A DNA stretch of 6,515 bases from contig JAMWBY010000072.1 in the NCBI GenBank assembly GCA_023818745.1, forward strand, positions 1 to 6,515, given 5' to 3'. Positions 1 through 6,290 of the stretch are shown one piece after another. Numbering within the stretch: position 1 is the first letter of the stretch; each line of letters opens with the position of its first letter. The notes under the pieces were generated by a model. The model did no database searches, had not been told where the DNA came from, and saw only the letters and a program-made list of their open reading frames with translations. The position numbers and the translations under genes are program-made. This stretch comes from Candidatus Omnitrophota bacterium. Its GTDB lineage: Bacteria; Ratteibacteria; UBA8468; B48-G9; JAFGKM01.

Positions 1-2
1 AA

Positions 3-449
3 TATATACTGAAAAAATTTTTTGAAATTAAAGAAAAGAAACCATCTTCTTATTTATTATTAGTTCCAACAATTCCAACTTTTAGAATGACGAGAAGATT
101 AAAAGGAAAAACAGAATTAAAAGAAGAGGATGAAGGTAAAATTTTTCCTGATAGTGTTGGAATGACAGGTGATTGGAGAAAACCAGGACTTGTTTATCAT
201 ATACCTTTCTCTTGTTTATATGCAGTTAAAATAAAAAACTTAATTACTGCTGGAAGATGTATTTCTGCTTCTACTGCCTGGGATGTTGTAAGAACAATAC
301 CAGTTTGCGCTTTAACAGGAGAAATTTCAGGAACTGCCAGTGCTTTATATGTTAAAGAAATGGCAGATAGTTTTTCTTCTCTTGATATAAAAAAACTTAA
401 AAAGACCTTAAAAAACCATGGAGTTATAATAGATGAAAGAAATTGTTAA
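3..449 (+). CDS. FAD-dependent oxidoreductase, C-terminal part (5' end outside window)
   Basis: The frame is open from the first bases of the window to the TAA at 447-449, so this is the last ~148 codons of a longer gene. The N-terminal Rossmann domain that would hold the GxGxxG dinucleotide motif lies outside. What remains matches the C-terminal half of the FAD_oxidored family (PF12831-like). It has an arginine-rich 'FRMTRRLKG' strand, a 'FPDSVGMTGDW' segment, 'VYHIPFSCLYAVKIKNLI', then 'TAGRCISASTAWDVVRTIP' and 'CALTGEISGTASAL', which correspond to the second FAD-contacting region (AGRCISA...RxxPxCxxTGxxxGTAAAL). Such enzymes are usually cytoplasmic flavoproteins; the substrate cannot be inferred. 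Its 3' end overlaps the next start codon by 17 bp, which implies co-transcription and translational coupling. The family call is strong. The internal ATG at 87 is only the first Met in the visible frame, not the real start. Confidence 0.9.
   Translation, partial: YILKKFFEIKEKKPSSYLLLVPTIPTFRMTRRLKGKTELKEEDEGKIFPDSVGMTGDWRKPGLVYHIPFSCLYAVKIKNLITAGRCISASTAWDVVRTIPVCALTGEISGTASALYVKEMADSFSSLDIKKLKKTLKNHGVIIDERNC
420..423 (+). promoter_or_regulatory. Shine-Dalgarno GGAG for the DUF1284-like gene
   Basis: GGAG lies 9 nt before the ATG at 433, inside the 3' end of the upstream flavoprotein gene. It supports the 433 start and the 17-bp gene overlap. It is the clearest ribosome binding site in the window; most other starts have weak or no such signal. 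Confidence 0.55.
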
Positions 450-1401
450 AATTAGGCCTTATCAACTTTTATGTATCTTATGTAAATTAAAAACTGGTTT
501 TGATGATAATTCAGAAGACCTTAAATTTAAAAAAATTTTAAATAAAATTAAAAAAAATCCAGAAAGACCTATAATGCTTATTACAAATGTTTTAGGTAGT
601 TATTCTTACCAAAATCCAAAAAATACCAAAAGCAAAGAAGAATTATTTAGGAAAAAAAGAGATCTTGATATACTTCGTTCAATCGGGCTTTTTCCAGGAG
701 CGATTATGCCTGCAAGAAGTATTATAGAAAAAATAATTAATTCAATTGAAAGTCCAGAGCAAATATGTAAGGGAAATATTGCTTCAGAAATTTGGAGACC
801 GTGTGAATATCTTGAAACAAAAAATTATGGTAAATTAAAAGAAACTATCCATTCAATTTTTCCTGTTCGTTCATTACAGGAGAGAGAAAAATCAAAAAAA
901 TTATCTGTTGAAAAAATGTACAAATCAAAACTTCTTATGATTAGACCTCATCATCTTATGTGTATGGTATGTTTTTCTGAAAGTAAAAATGAACCTATTT
1001 TAGAAGACAATCTTTATGAAGCAATTGACATAATAAGAAAAAATCCAGAAATTCCTATTAAACTTATTGAAGGTCCTTGTATGATATGTCCTCCTTGCAG
1101 TGCTTATATTCCTGAAAAAAATCTCTGTGTCGGTGGTTTTTCTATGAATTTAAGAGATGAGAAAAAAGATATTGATGTTCTTTTTAATCTTGATATGAAT
1201 TATGGAATGATATTACCTGCAAGACAACTTTTTAAAAGATTGTTTGAGAGAATTAAATCAGCAAAAGAAATATGTGGATATGGAGATTGTAAGGAAACCT
1301 CACCTGAATGGCGTATATGCGGGAATGTTTACAAAAAATATTATGAAGAGGGAAGAAAGAAAGGAATGGGTATACCAGGGATAAAAGTAAAAGATGGTTA
1401 G
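433..1401 (+). CDS. Tandem DUF1284-like cysteine-rich protein
   Basis: This 322-residue protein is built from two homologous halves. Half 1 (about 7-124) and half 2 (about 170-296) share, in order, IRPYQLLCILC (7-17) with IRPHHLMCMVC (170-180), KKNPERPIMLI with RKNPEIPIKLI, a 'GxIMPAR/GMILPAR' segment (89-95, 258-264) ending in a Cys (112, 281), and an xxEWRxC-type end (124, 296). The opening RPHHLxC motif and the central cysteine cluster resemble DUF1284 (PF06935), a family of unknown function suspected to bind an iron-sulfur cluster or metal; typical members have one domain of ~100 residues. Half 2 has nine cysteines (177, 180, 216, 219, 222, 232, 281, 286, 296). Half 1 keeps only four (14, 17, 112, 124) and lacks the central cluster. 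There is no signal peptide or membrane segment, so it is probably cytoplasmic. The overlap with the flavoprotein gene suggests a possible redox partnership, which is inference. The family call is moderately strong; the function is unknown. Confidence 0.8.
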   Translation: MKEIVKIRPYQLLCILCKLKTGFDDNSEDLKFKKILNKIKKNPERPIMLITNVLGSYSYQNPKNTKSKEELFRKKRDLDILRSIGLFPGAIMPARSIIEKIINSIESPEQICKGNIASEIWRPCEYLETKNYGKLKETIHSIFPVRSLQEREKSKKLSVEKMYKSKLLMIRPHHLMCMVCFSESKNEPILEDNLYEAIDIIRKNPEIPIKLIEGPCMICPPCSAYIPEKNLCVGGFSMNLRDEKKDIDVLFNLDMNYGMILPARQLFKRLFERIKSAKEICGYGDCKETSPEWRICGNVYKKYYEEGRKKGMGIPGIKVKDG

Positions 1402-1421
1402 AAAAATATTATTTTTTTCGA

Positions 1422-1679
1422 TTTTTATTACCAAATTTTAGAGGTCCAAATACAGCAAGAAACCCTGAATATAAAAAAGCATGTGCTTCTGAATATGCCC
1501 AGCAGGATATAATAGACGCAATAAATTATGTTATCAGTAATTATAATGTTGATAACAAAGATGCATATAAAAAAATTATAGAGGGAGGAAGCCAAAAGGC
1601 AAGATTAACAATTTTTAATTGTGGGCACACGATAGATTTGAAAGACGCCTTTAATTGGGTAAGACAGTTTTCAAAATAA
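1422..1679 (+). pseudogene. Remnant of prolyl-oligopeptidase-like alpha/beta hydrolase, core deleted
   Basis: This frame ends at the TAA at 1677-1679 and has no credible start codon. It reads 'LLPNFRGPNTARNPEYKKA', then 'CASEYAQQDIIDAINYV' and 'SNYNVDNKDA', then directly 'KARLTIFNCGHTIDLKDAF' and 'NWVRQFSK'. The first part resembles the strand-helix region just before the nucleophile elbow of S9-type serine peptidases/esterases (PNxRGxN...DIxDAxxYV...VD). The second part resembles their C-terminus, where the catalytic His sits in a GGH motif (here CGH). The whole region between them, which would carry the GxSGGG nucleophile and the catalytic Asp, is absent, and the N-terminal part is also missing. 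The remnant therefore cannot be an active hydrolase. It follows the DUF1284-like gene by ~20 bp. The family call comes from remembered motif order, not a search. A small novel protein is possible but less likely given the missing start. Confidence 0.65.
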
Positions 1680-1750
1680 AAACCCCAAATATTTATAAGA
1701 GAAAAATTCAAAAAATATTTATTTTTTTCTGAGCAACATACTGTAAAAAT

Positions 1751-1779
1751 TTGTTTTTAGTAAAATTTTATGGTTTAAT
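1751..1779 (+). promoter_or_regulatory. Weak candidate promoter before the Memo gene
   Basis: TTGTTT (1751-1756) and TTTAAT (1774-1779) are separated by 17 bp in the ~107-bp non-coding stretch after the hydrolase remnant. Transcription from this pair would begin almost at the ATG at 1787 and give a very short or absent leader, consistent with no visible Shine-Dalgarno. In DNA this AT-rich, such matches are common by chance. Apart from an AT-only repeat (see rejected items), I see nothing else in 1680-1786. Confidence 0.2.
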
Positions 1780-1786
1780 ATCTATA

Positions 1787-2599
1787 ATGGAAAAGATAAG
1801 AGACCCGGTTGTAAGTGGTTATTTTTATCCTTCTGGGAAGGCACATCTTTTAAGGATGCTTGAAACATTCATAGATAATCAAGCAGTAAAAGAAAAAGTT
1901 GTTGCTGCTGTTGTTCCACATGCAGGTTATATTTATTCAGGTAAAACAGCAGGACTTACCTATTCAAAAATTGAAATTCCAGAAACAGTGATAATTTTAG
2001 GGCCCAATCATACAGGTTATGGAGAACCATATTCAGTTAGTGACCATGACAAATGGCTAACTCCACTTGGTGAAGTTGAGTTGGATAAAGAAATAGTTGA
2101 AAATCTTACTAAAAAAAGTAGATATTTACAGAAAGACGAAATTGCTCATATAAGGGAACATTCAATAGAAGTTCAAATACCATTTTTACAATTTTTAAAA
2201 AGGGATTTTAAAATAGTTCCAATAACTTTAATGGGTTATGTTGATAATCCTGCATGGTATGAAATAGGAGAAGTAATTTCAGAAGTTATCAGGGAAAGTA
2301 AAAAAGATTGTTTAATAATCGCAAGTTCTGATATGACTCATTATGAACCACATAAAGTTGCAGAAAGTAAAGATAAATATGTTATAGAAGCAATATGTGA
2401 ACTTGACGAAGATGAAGTTATAAGGAGGATAGAAGAGAAAGATGTTAGTATGTGTGGTTATTCAGGAGTAATTGTAAGTATTGTTGCTTCAAAACTTCTT
2501 GGTGCTAAAAAAGGCCAACTTATTTATTATACAACAAGCGCAGAGACATCAAAGGATTATTTTCAAGTTGTTGGTTATGCAGGCATATTGATAAAGTAA
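1787..2599 (+). CDS. amrB: Memo-family protein (AmmeMemoRadiSam system protein B)
   Basis: This 270-residue protein is of normal length for the Memo/AmmeMemoRadiSam-B family (dioxygenase-like fold related to LigB). Family motifs appear in order: 'DPVVSGYFYP' at the N-terminus, 'VPHAGYIYSG' (43-52, His45), 'LGPNHTGYG' (71-79, His75), 'WLTPLGEVELD' (90-100), 'EHSIEVQIPFL' (124-134), 'IASSDMTHYEP' (178-188), 'MCGYSG' (222-227, Cys223) and a C-terminal 'VVGYAGI'. His45, His75 and Cys223 match the metal-binding trio known for human MEMO1 (His49, His81, Cys244). The family is soluble and cytoplasmic, and its reaction in bacteria is unresolved. I chose the ATG at 1787 over the in-frame TTG at 1751 because members begin at about 'M..R.P.VAG.FYP'; the 12 extra residues have no counterpart. 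The usual partners, AMMECR1 (protein A) and the radical SAM protein, are not visible here. The next gene starts 1 bp after the stop. Confidence 0.95.
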   Translation: MEKIRDPVVSGYFYPSGKAHLLRMLETFIDNQAVKEKVVAAVVPHAGYIYSGKTAGLTYSKIEIPETVIILGPNHTGYGEPYSVSDHDKWLTPLGEVELDKEIVENLTKKSRYLQKDEIAHIREHSIEVQIPFLQFLKRDFKIVPITLMGYVDNPAWYEIGEVISEVIRESKKDCLIIASSDMTHYEPHKVAESKDKYVIEAICELDEDEVIRRIEEKDVSMCGYSGVIVSIVASKLLGAKKGQLIYYTTSAETSKDYFQVVGYAGILIK

Positions 2600-2600
2600 A

Positions 2601-4505
2601 GTGTTTATTCTAAATTTATTTTTATTATTACTCAATAGTTTTTTATTATCAGGGATTTTTGGAACAGATTTATGGATTGAATTTTTTGTTTTTTCAATAA
2701 TTTTCTTTTATTCACAAATTCTTGGTATTTCAATAGTACTTGGTCTTTTTCATCTTTTATATCAAAAATATTTTTTCCTTTCATTGCTCATTATTTTCTT
2801 ACTTTTAATTTTAAGAATAAAAAAAATTAAAACACCAAAACTTCAGATTATTCCACCTTTAAATTCTCTTTTTCTATCAATCGTTTTTGCAATTCATATT
2901 ACCTATACTTTTATCACTTTGAACCTTCCACCTTTAACAACAGATGGACTATTGTATCATCTTCCTTTTGCAGTTCATTATTTTAAAACTCACTCAGTTT
3001 CTTTACCAAATTTATATTTTACAGATATTGCTTTAACTTATTATCCAATAGGCGGAGAAGTTTTTTATTTTTTTTCACTTTTTTCTTTTAGAGAATTTCT
3101 TTTTAAATACATTCAATATCCGTTTCTTTTACTTGGTTGTTTTTCTGTTTTTCTTATTTTAAAATCTTTTGATTTTTCTAATTTTTTATGTTTAACGGGT
3201 GCTTTAATTTTTTCTCTTATAAAGCCAGTTTTTATGGAAAGCAGAATGGAGTTTGTAGATTTAATGGTTGCAGCTACTTTTATCTCAACAATCTATTTCT
3301 TTCAAAAAGATGAGAAAAAATATATTGTTCCAGGAATTCTTTCTCTATCACTCTGTCTATCAATCAAAACATTATCAGTAATTTTTGCGATTTTAACTTT
3401 ACCATTTCTGTTTTTCAAGAAAAAAGGGAAATTGACTAAATCTTTTTATTTCTCTCTTGGATTTTTGATATTTTTTGGTTTATTTGCTTATATAAGAAAC
3501 TTTATTTTAACAGGCAATCCTTTATATCCAGCAGAAATTTCTATTGGAAATTTTATTTTATTTAAAGGACCTTATATAATTACAAAAATGCCTTTATTGG
3601 AAAGATTTAAAAATTTATTTTATATTATTGCTTTTTCTTCAATGCATATAGACCCACCTTTTCATTTAAAAATAATTCTAATTTTATTTTTTGGTTTATC
3701 TTTAATTCTTTCTTTTAAAAATAAAAAACTTTTAATTTTTCACTTAATTTTTCCTATCTCTGTATTGCTCTATGGTGTTTTAATTCCTCCTTTTTATTAT
3801 CAGATAAGGCATTTTTTACCCATATATGGTATTTTAACAGTATGCATGATAAACCCATTTAAAAAATTTCAATATTTATGTATTCCCGTATTTCTGTATT
3901 TCTGTATTTCTGCCCTACGTCTACCATTTTTCATTTATTTTCTTTTATGTCTTCTATTATTATTAATTTCATTATTTCTTGTTTCACATTTGTTTAAAAA
4001 ACCAATTTTATATGTCCTTTATTTTTTTATTTTTATTTTTGTATTAATCTTTCAGATAGAAAAAACAAATTTCATATATGGAGATATTAAATTTTCTGGT
4101 TGGAATAGGTTTTATAAAAAAGAGTCCTCTTTATGGGAATTTATTCAGAAGAATTCAAATTCTGGTAAAAATATTGTCTATATTGGCGACTTTTTAATAT
4201 ATCCTTTCTATGGTAATAAATTTCAGAATAATGTTTTTTATCAATCAGTCAATTCAATAGATACTCTACCTATTTATAAGTATAGTTTTGAGTCAGATTC
4301 AGAAGAAATATTTTACAGAAAAAAGCCATCTTTTCAATTATGGTTTGAAGGGCTTAAAAATAAAAAAGTTGATTATTTAATAGTAAAAAAAGATGGTGAA
4401 TATATAGAAAAAAATTGGATAGAAGAACATAAAGAATTTTTCAAAGAAGTTTTTTCTTCTGACTTCGCAATTGTATATGAATTTTGGTATAATATTAAAA
4501 AATGA
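2601..4505 (+). CDS. Multi-pass membrane protein, GT-C / family 39-like glycosyltransferase
   Basis: This 634-residue protein starts with GTG, 1 bp after the Memo stop and without a clear Shine-Dalgarno, so it is probably translationally coupled. Residues 1-486 hold roughly 13-15 very hydrophobic segments; residues 487-634 form a hydrophilic domain, probably extracytoplasmic. The layout fits GT-C enzymes that transfer sugars from a polyprenyl-phosphate carrier to lipid or protein on the outer face of the membrane. Supporting motifs are 'LTTDGLLYHLPF' (112-123) in the first large loop, where Asp115 is the likely catalytic acid; 'YYPIGGEVFYF' (147-157); 'RNFILTGNPLYP' (299-310), a common pattern in these proteins; and 'YQIRHFLPIYG' (400-410), like the R(Y/H)xLP motif. 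The C-terminal domain has alternating strand/helix character ('NIVYIGDFLIYPFYG', 'VDYLIVKKDG'). Codon use is extremely T-rich because of the Phe/Leu/Ile content. A tandem octamer lies at 3888-3911. The donor and acceptor are unknown; a GT-like membrane protein without known activity is the alternative. Confidence 0.72.
   Translation: MFILNLFLLLLNSFLLSGIFGTDLWIEFFVFSIIFFYSQILGISIVLGLFHLLYQKYFFLSLLIIFLLLILRIKKIKTPKLQIIPPLNSLFLSIVFAIHITYTFITLNLPPLTTDGLLYHLPFAVHYFKTHSVSLPNLYFTDIALTYYPIGGEVFYFFSLFSFREFLFKYIQYPFLLLGCFSVFLILKSFDFSNFLCLTGALIFSLIKPVFMESRMEFVDLMVAATFISTIYFFQKDEKKYIVPGILSLSLCLSIKTLSVIFAILTLPFLFFKKKGKLTKSFYFSLGFLIFFGLFAYIRNFILTGNPLYPAEISIGNFILFKGPYIITKMPLLERFKNLFYIIAFSSMHIDPPFHLKIILILFFGLSLILSFKNKKLLIFHLIFPISVLLYGVLIPPFYYQIRHFLPIYGILTVCMINPFKKFQYLCIPVFLYFCISALRLPFFIYFLLCLLLLLISLFLVSHLFKKPILYVLYFFIFIFVLIFQIEKTNFIYGDIKFSGWNRFYKKESSLWEFIQKNSNSGKNIVYIGDFLIYPFYGNKFQNNVFYQSVNSIDTLPIYKYSFESDSEEIFYRKKPSFQLWFEGLKNKKVDYLIVKKDGEYIEKNWIEEHKEFFKEVFSSDFAIVYEFWYNIKK
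3888..3911 (+). repeat. Three tandem copies of the octamer GTATTTCT inside the glycosyltransferase gene
   Basis: The unit GTATTTCT occurs three times without interruption or mismatch (3888-3895, 3896-3903, 3904-3911), followed by one more G. The unit length is not a multiple of three, so each copy is read in a different frame (protein VFLYFCIS). Gain or loss of one copy would shift the frame in the middle of the 634-codon gene. Three copies is short for a highly mutable array. Confidence 0.85.
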
Positions 4506-6137
4506 GAAAGAATTTCAATTTTGGCTTATTTTATTAATACTTTTTGTAAATTTATTTTCTTCAGAAGATTTAATTGACCATGGAGTTGCAGTTCCTTTAA
4601 GTAGTTCCAGAGGTATAATTGCAACCAAGGGACAAGATGATAGAAATGTTGTATGTGTTTTTCTCCATGATATTAGAGGATGTTATGCTATTTTTCATAT
4701 AGATGTAGATTTAGAAGAAAGCAAGACATATAACATTCCATTTCCTACTGGTTCAGATTCTCCTTTTGCCTCAATTTTATCAAGTTCTAATAAACTTTAT
4801 ACTCATTTTAGAAGCCATTTTGTAGAATTTGACCCTGTTAAAAAAGAGTTTACTTTTTATAAAAAACATATCCGCCCGTGGTTATGAGTATGACAGAAGA
4901 TGATTATGGAACCATCTGGTCTGCAACATATCCACATTGTGGCCTTTTTTCATATAATCCAAAAACAAGAGAATTTGTTGATTATGGGTCAATTCATCAA
5001 GAAAACTGGGTGCAATATCCCAGATCTATTGCTGTTGATGATACTGGCTGGGTTTATATAAGGATTGGTTATACAAGAAGCAATATAGTTTGTTTTAATC
5101 CAAAAATAAGAGAAAAAAAGTATATGTTTGAAGAAAGCGAAAGAAGACAAGGAGTGTCATCTTTATTCAGAGCAGAAAATGGAAAAGTTTATGGACAAAT
5201 TCTTGCAAGGGAAGACGAACCATGGTATGAATTTTATAATGGTGAAAGAAAAAAAATTGAGGCATTGCCTGCTGATATACAGAGAAAAACATATATTTCT
5301 GGTAACCAAGGGCTTTTTTATAAAAATTTTCCTGACGGTAAAAGAATTAAAAAGTTAGATTTAGAAGAAAAAATTCTTATAGTTGAGGGCCCAAAAACAA
5401 ATGAAACAAAACAAATTAAATTTGATTATGAATCAGAAGGTGCTTATATTATGGAAATTATTACTTCTCCAGACGGAAGTATTTGTGGTATTTAAACGGA
5501 AAAATTTTAATTCTTGGAGGAACTCCTGGATATGGATATACAGGAGGAGGGCTTTTATTCTGGGATAGAGAAAATAAAACAAAAACATTATTAAAACATA
5601 CAGACCTTATTACTTTCCATTCTGTAATGAGCATGGTTGCTTTACCTAACGGGAAAATTCTATGTGGAACAACTACTTGGTCAGGAACAGGTGGAGAAAA
5701 AAAGGCCTCTGTAGCAGAACTTTTTATTTTAGATATAAATACAAAAAAGATTATATGGAAGGAGAAAGTTCTTGAAAAAGTTCAAAGTTATAATGATTTA
5801 TTTTATGATGAAGAGAAAAAACTTGTTTATGGACTTGCTGATAGGGTGTTGTTTTTTGTATTTGACCCTGAAAACAAAAAAAATCATTTATAAATATGAG
5901 ACAAAATCAGAATTTGGATATTCAGTTTCCAGTCAAAGTTCCAGTTCATTTATTTTAACTGATGATAATAGAATTTTTGTTTTATTTGTTAATAGTATAG
6001 CAATTCTTGATAGAGAAAATTTTAAAATTAAATTTGTTAAAAAACTTCCTTTTTCTGTTTCAAATGGTGGAGCATATATTGATGGCAGGATTTATTTTGC
6101 AGGTTCCTCTCGGATATATAGTTTTTCTGTTAAATAA
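4502..6137 (+). pseudogene. Broken gene for a secreted beta-propeller protein
   Basis: Consecutive frames join into one protein of about 540 residues ending at the TAA at 6135-6137. The ATG at 4502 overlaps the glycosyltransferase stop as ATGA. It encodes MRKNFNFGLFY and then a stop at 4535-4537; one extra T in the run 4529-4532 would continue into 'LLILFVNLFSSEDLIDHG', giving a convincing signal peptide. Frame 1 runs to a TGA at ~4887; one extra A in 4861-4866 would join it to frame 3 ('VVMSMTEDDYGTIWSATYP'). Frame 3 stops at ~5495, and frame 2 resumes with 'LNGKILILGGTPGYGYTGGG'. It stops at ~5893, where removing one A from the eight at 5876-5883 restores 'ENKKIIYKYETKSEFGYS'. Blade-like repeats recur: DDYGTIWSATYP, DDTGWVYIRIG, AENGKVYGQ, LPNGKILCGTTT, EEKKLVYGLADRVLFFVFDP, DDNRIFVLF, IDGRIYFAG. 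The original product was probably an exported seven- or eight-bladed propeller of unknown ligand. As written, no full-length protein can be made without frame correction. Confidence 0.8.
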
Positions 6138-6228
6138 ATTACGATTTTACTATTTAATCAATTGCTCAATTACTCAAAGAGTAAAATTTTACGAACTTCA
6201 ATGAGAATAAATTCTTTTAATAATTGTA

Positions 6229-6255
6229 TTGACAAAAAAATTTTTTAGGTATAAT
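6229..6255 (+). promoter_or_regulatory. Sigma-70-type promoter of the Rrf2-family gene
   Basis: A perfect TTGACA (6229-6234) is followed by a perfect TATAAT (6250-6255) with a 15-bp spacer. Alternatively, TAATAT (6252-6257) gives a 17-bp spacer. Transcription should begin near 6262-6264, leaving a leader of about 27-30 nt before the ATG at 6291. The spacer is a run of A residues followed by six Ts (6234-6246), a sequence expected to be intrinsically curved. This is the best promoter in the window. It separates the Rrf2 gene from the broken propeller gene. Confidence 0.75.
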
Positions 6256-6270
6256 ATTACTAATATGATA
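6250..6270. promoter_or_regulatory. 21-bp odd-length palindrome over the -10 region: probable Rrf2 operator
   Basis: The arms TATAATATTA (6250-6259) and TAATATGATA (6261-6270) flank a single central C at 6260. Nine of ten positions are complementary; the only mismatch is A6253 against G6267. The site covers the -10 box and the predicted transcription start, where a bound repressor would block polymerase. Rrf2 proteins are dimers that commonly control their own gene. The 10-1-10 spacing recalls the 11-1-11 NsrR site layout, although the sequence is not the proteobacterial NsrR consensus. The palindrome is seen directly; binding by the adjacent gene product is inference, and AT-only composition raises the chance background. 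Confidence 0.5.
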
Positions 6271-6290
6271 ATAAAAATAGGCAAATAAAA

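Noticed and set aside
1687..1727. AAATATTTAT repeated at 1687-1696 and 1713-1722, followed by a T run
   Set aside because: The unit is self-complementary, so a hairpin is possible, but an AT-only 8-bp stem with an 18-nt loop is not a credible terminator.
1751..1786. TTG start giving a 12-residue extension of the Memo protein
   Set aside because: The extension has no counterpart at the family N-terminus, and the ATG at 1787 matches the usual start.
5128..5358. Open frame of 76 codons overlapping the propeller gene
   Set aside because: Out-of-frame shadow: Lys-rich, without family motifs, fully inside a segment whose other frame carries clear propeller blades.
5383..5568. Open frame of 61 codons across the 5490 break
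   Set aside because: Shadow frame with a low-complexity product; the blades on both sides are encoded in the other frames.
1759..6191. AGTAAAATTTTA shared by 1759-1770 and 6180-6191
   Set aside because: A 12-bp match of nearly all A and T in so AT-rich a window needs no functional explanation, and only one copy is near a plausible start site.
6170..6192. Possible terminator hairpin after the propeller gene (TTACTC / GAGTAA, AAA loop)
   Set aside because: The stem is only 6 bp with two G-C pairs and is followed by four Ts interrupted by ACG. The adjacent GTAAAATTTTAC is palindromic, but both are weak in this base composition.
6007..6204. Open frame of 65 codons at the 3' end of the propeller gene
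   Set aside because: Shadow of the final blades, extending into non-coding sequence.
6265..6288. Seven-codon reading frame (MIIKIGK) in the Rrf2 leader
   Set aside because: A short ATG-to-TAA stretch is expected by chance in AT-rich DNA. It has no ribosome binding site and its start lies within the palindrome.
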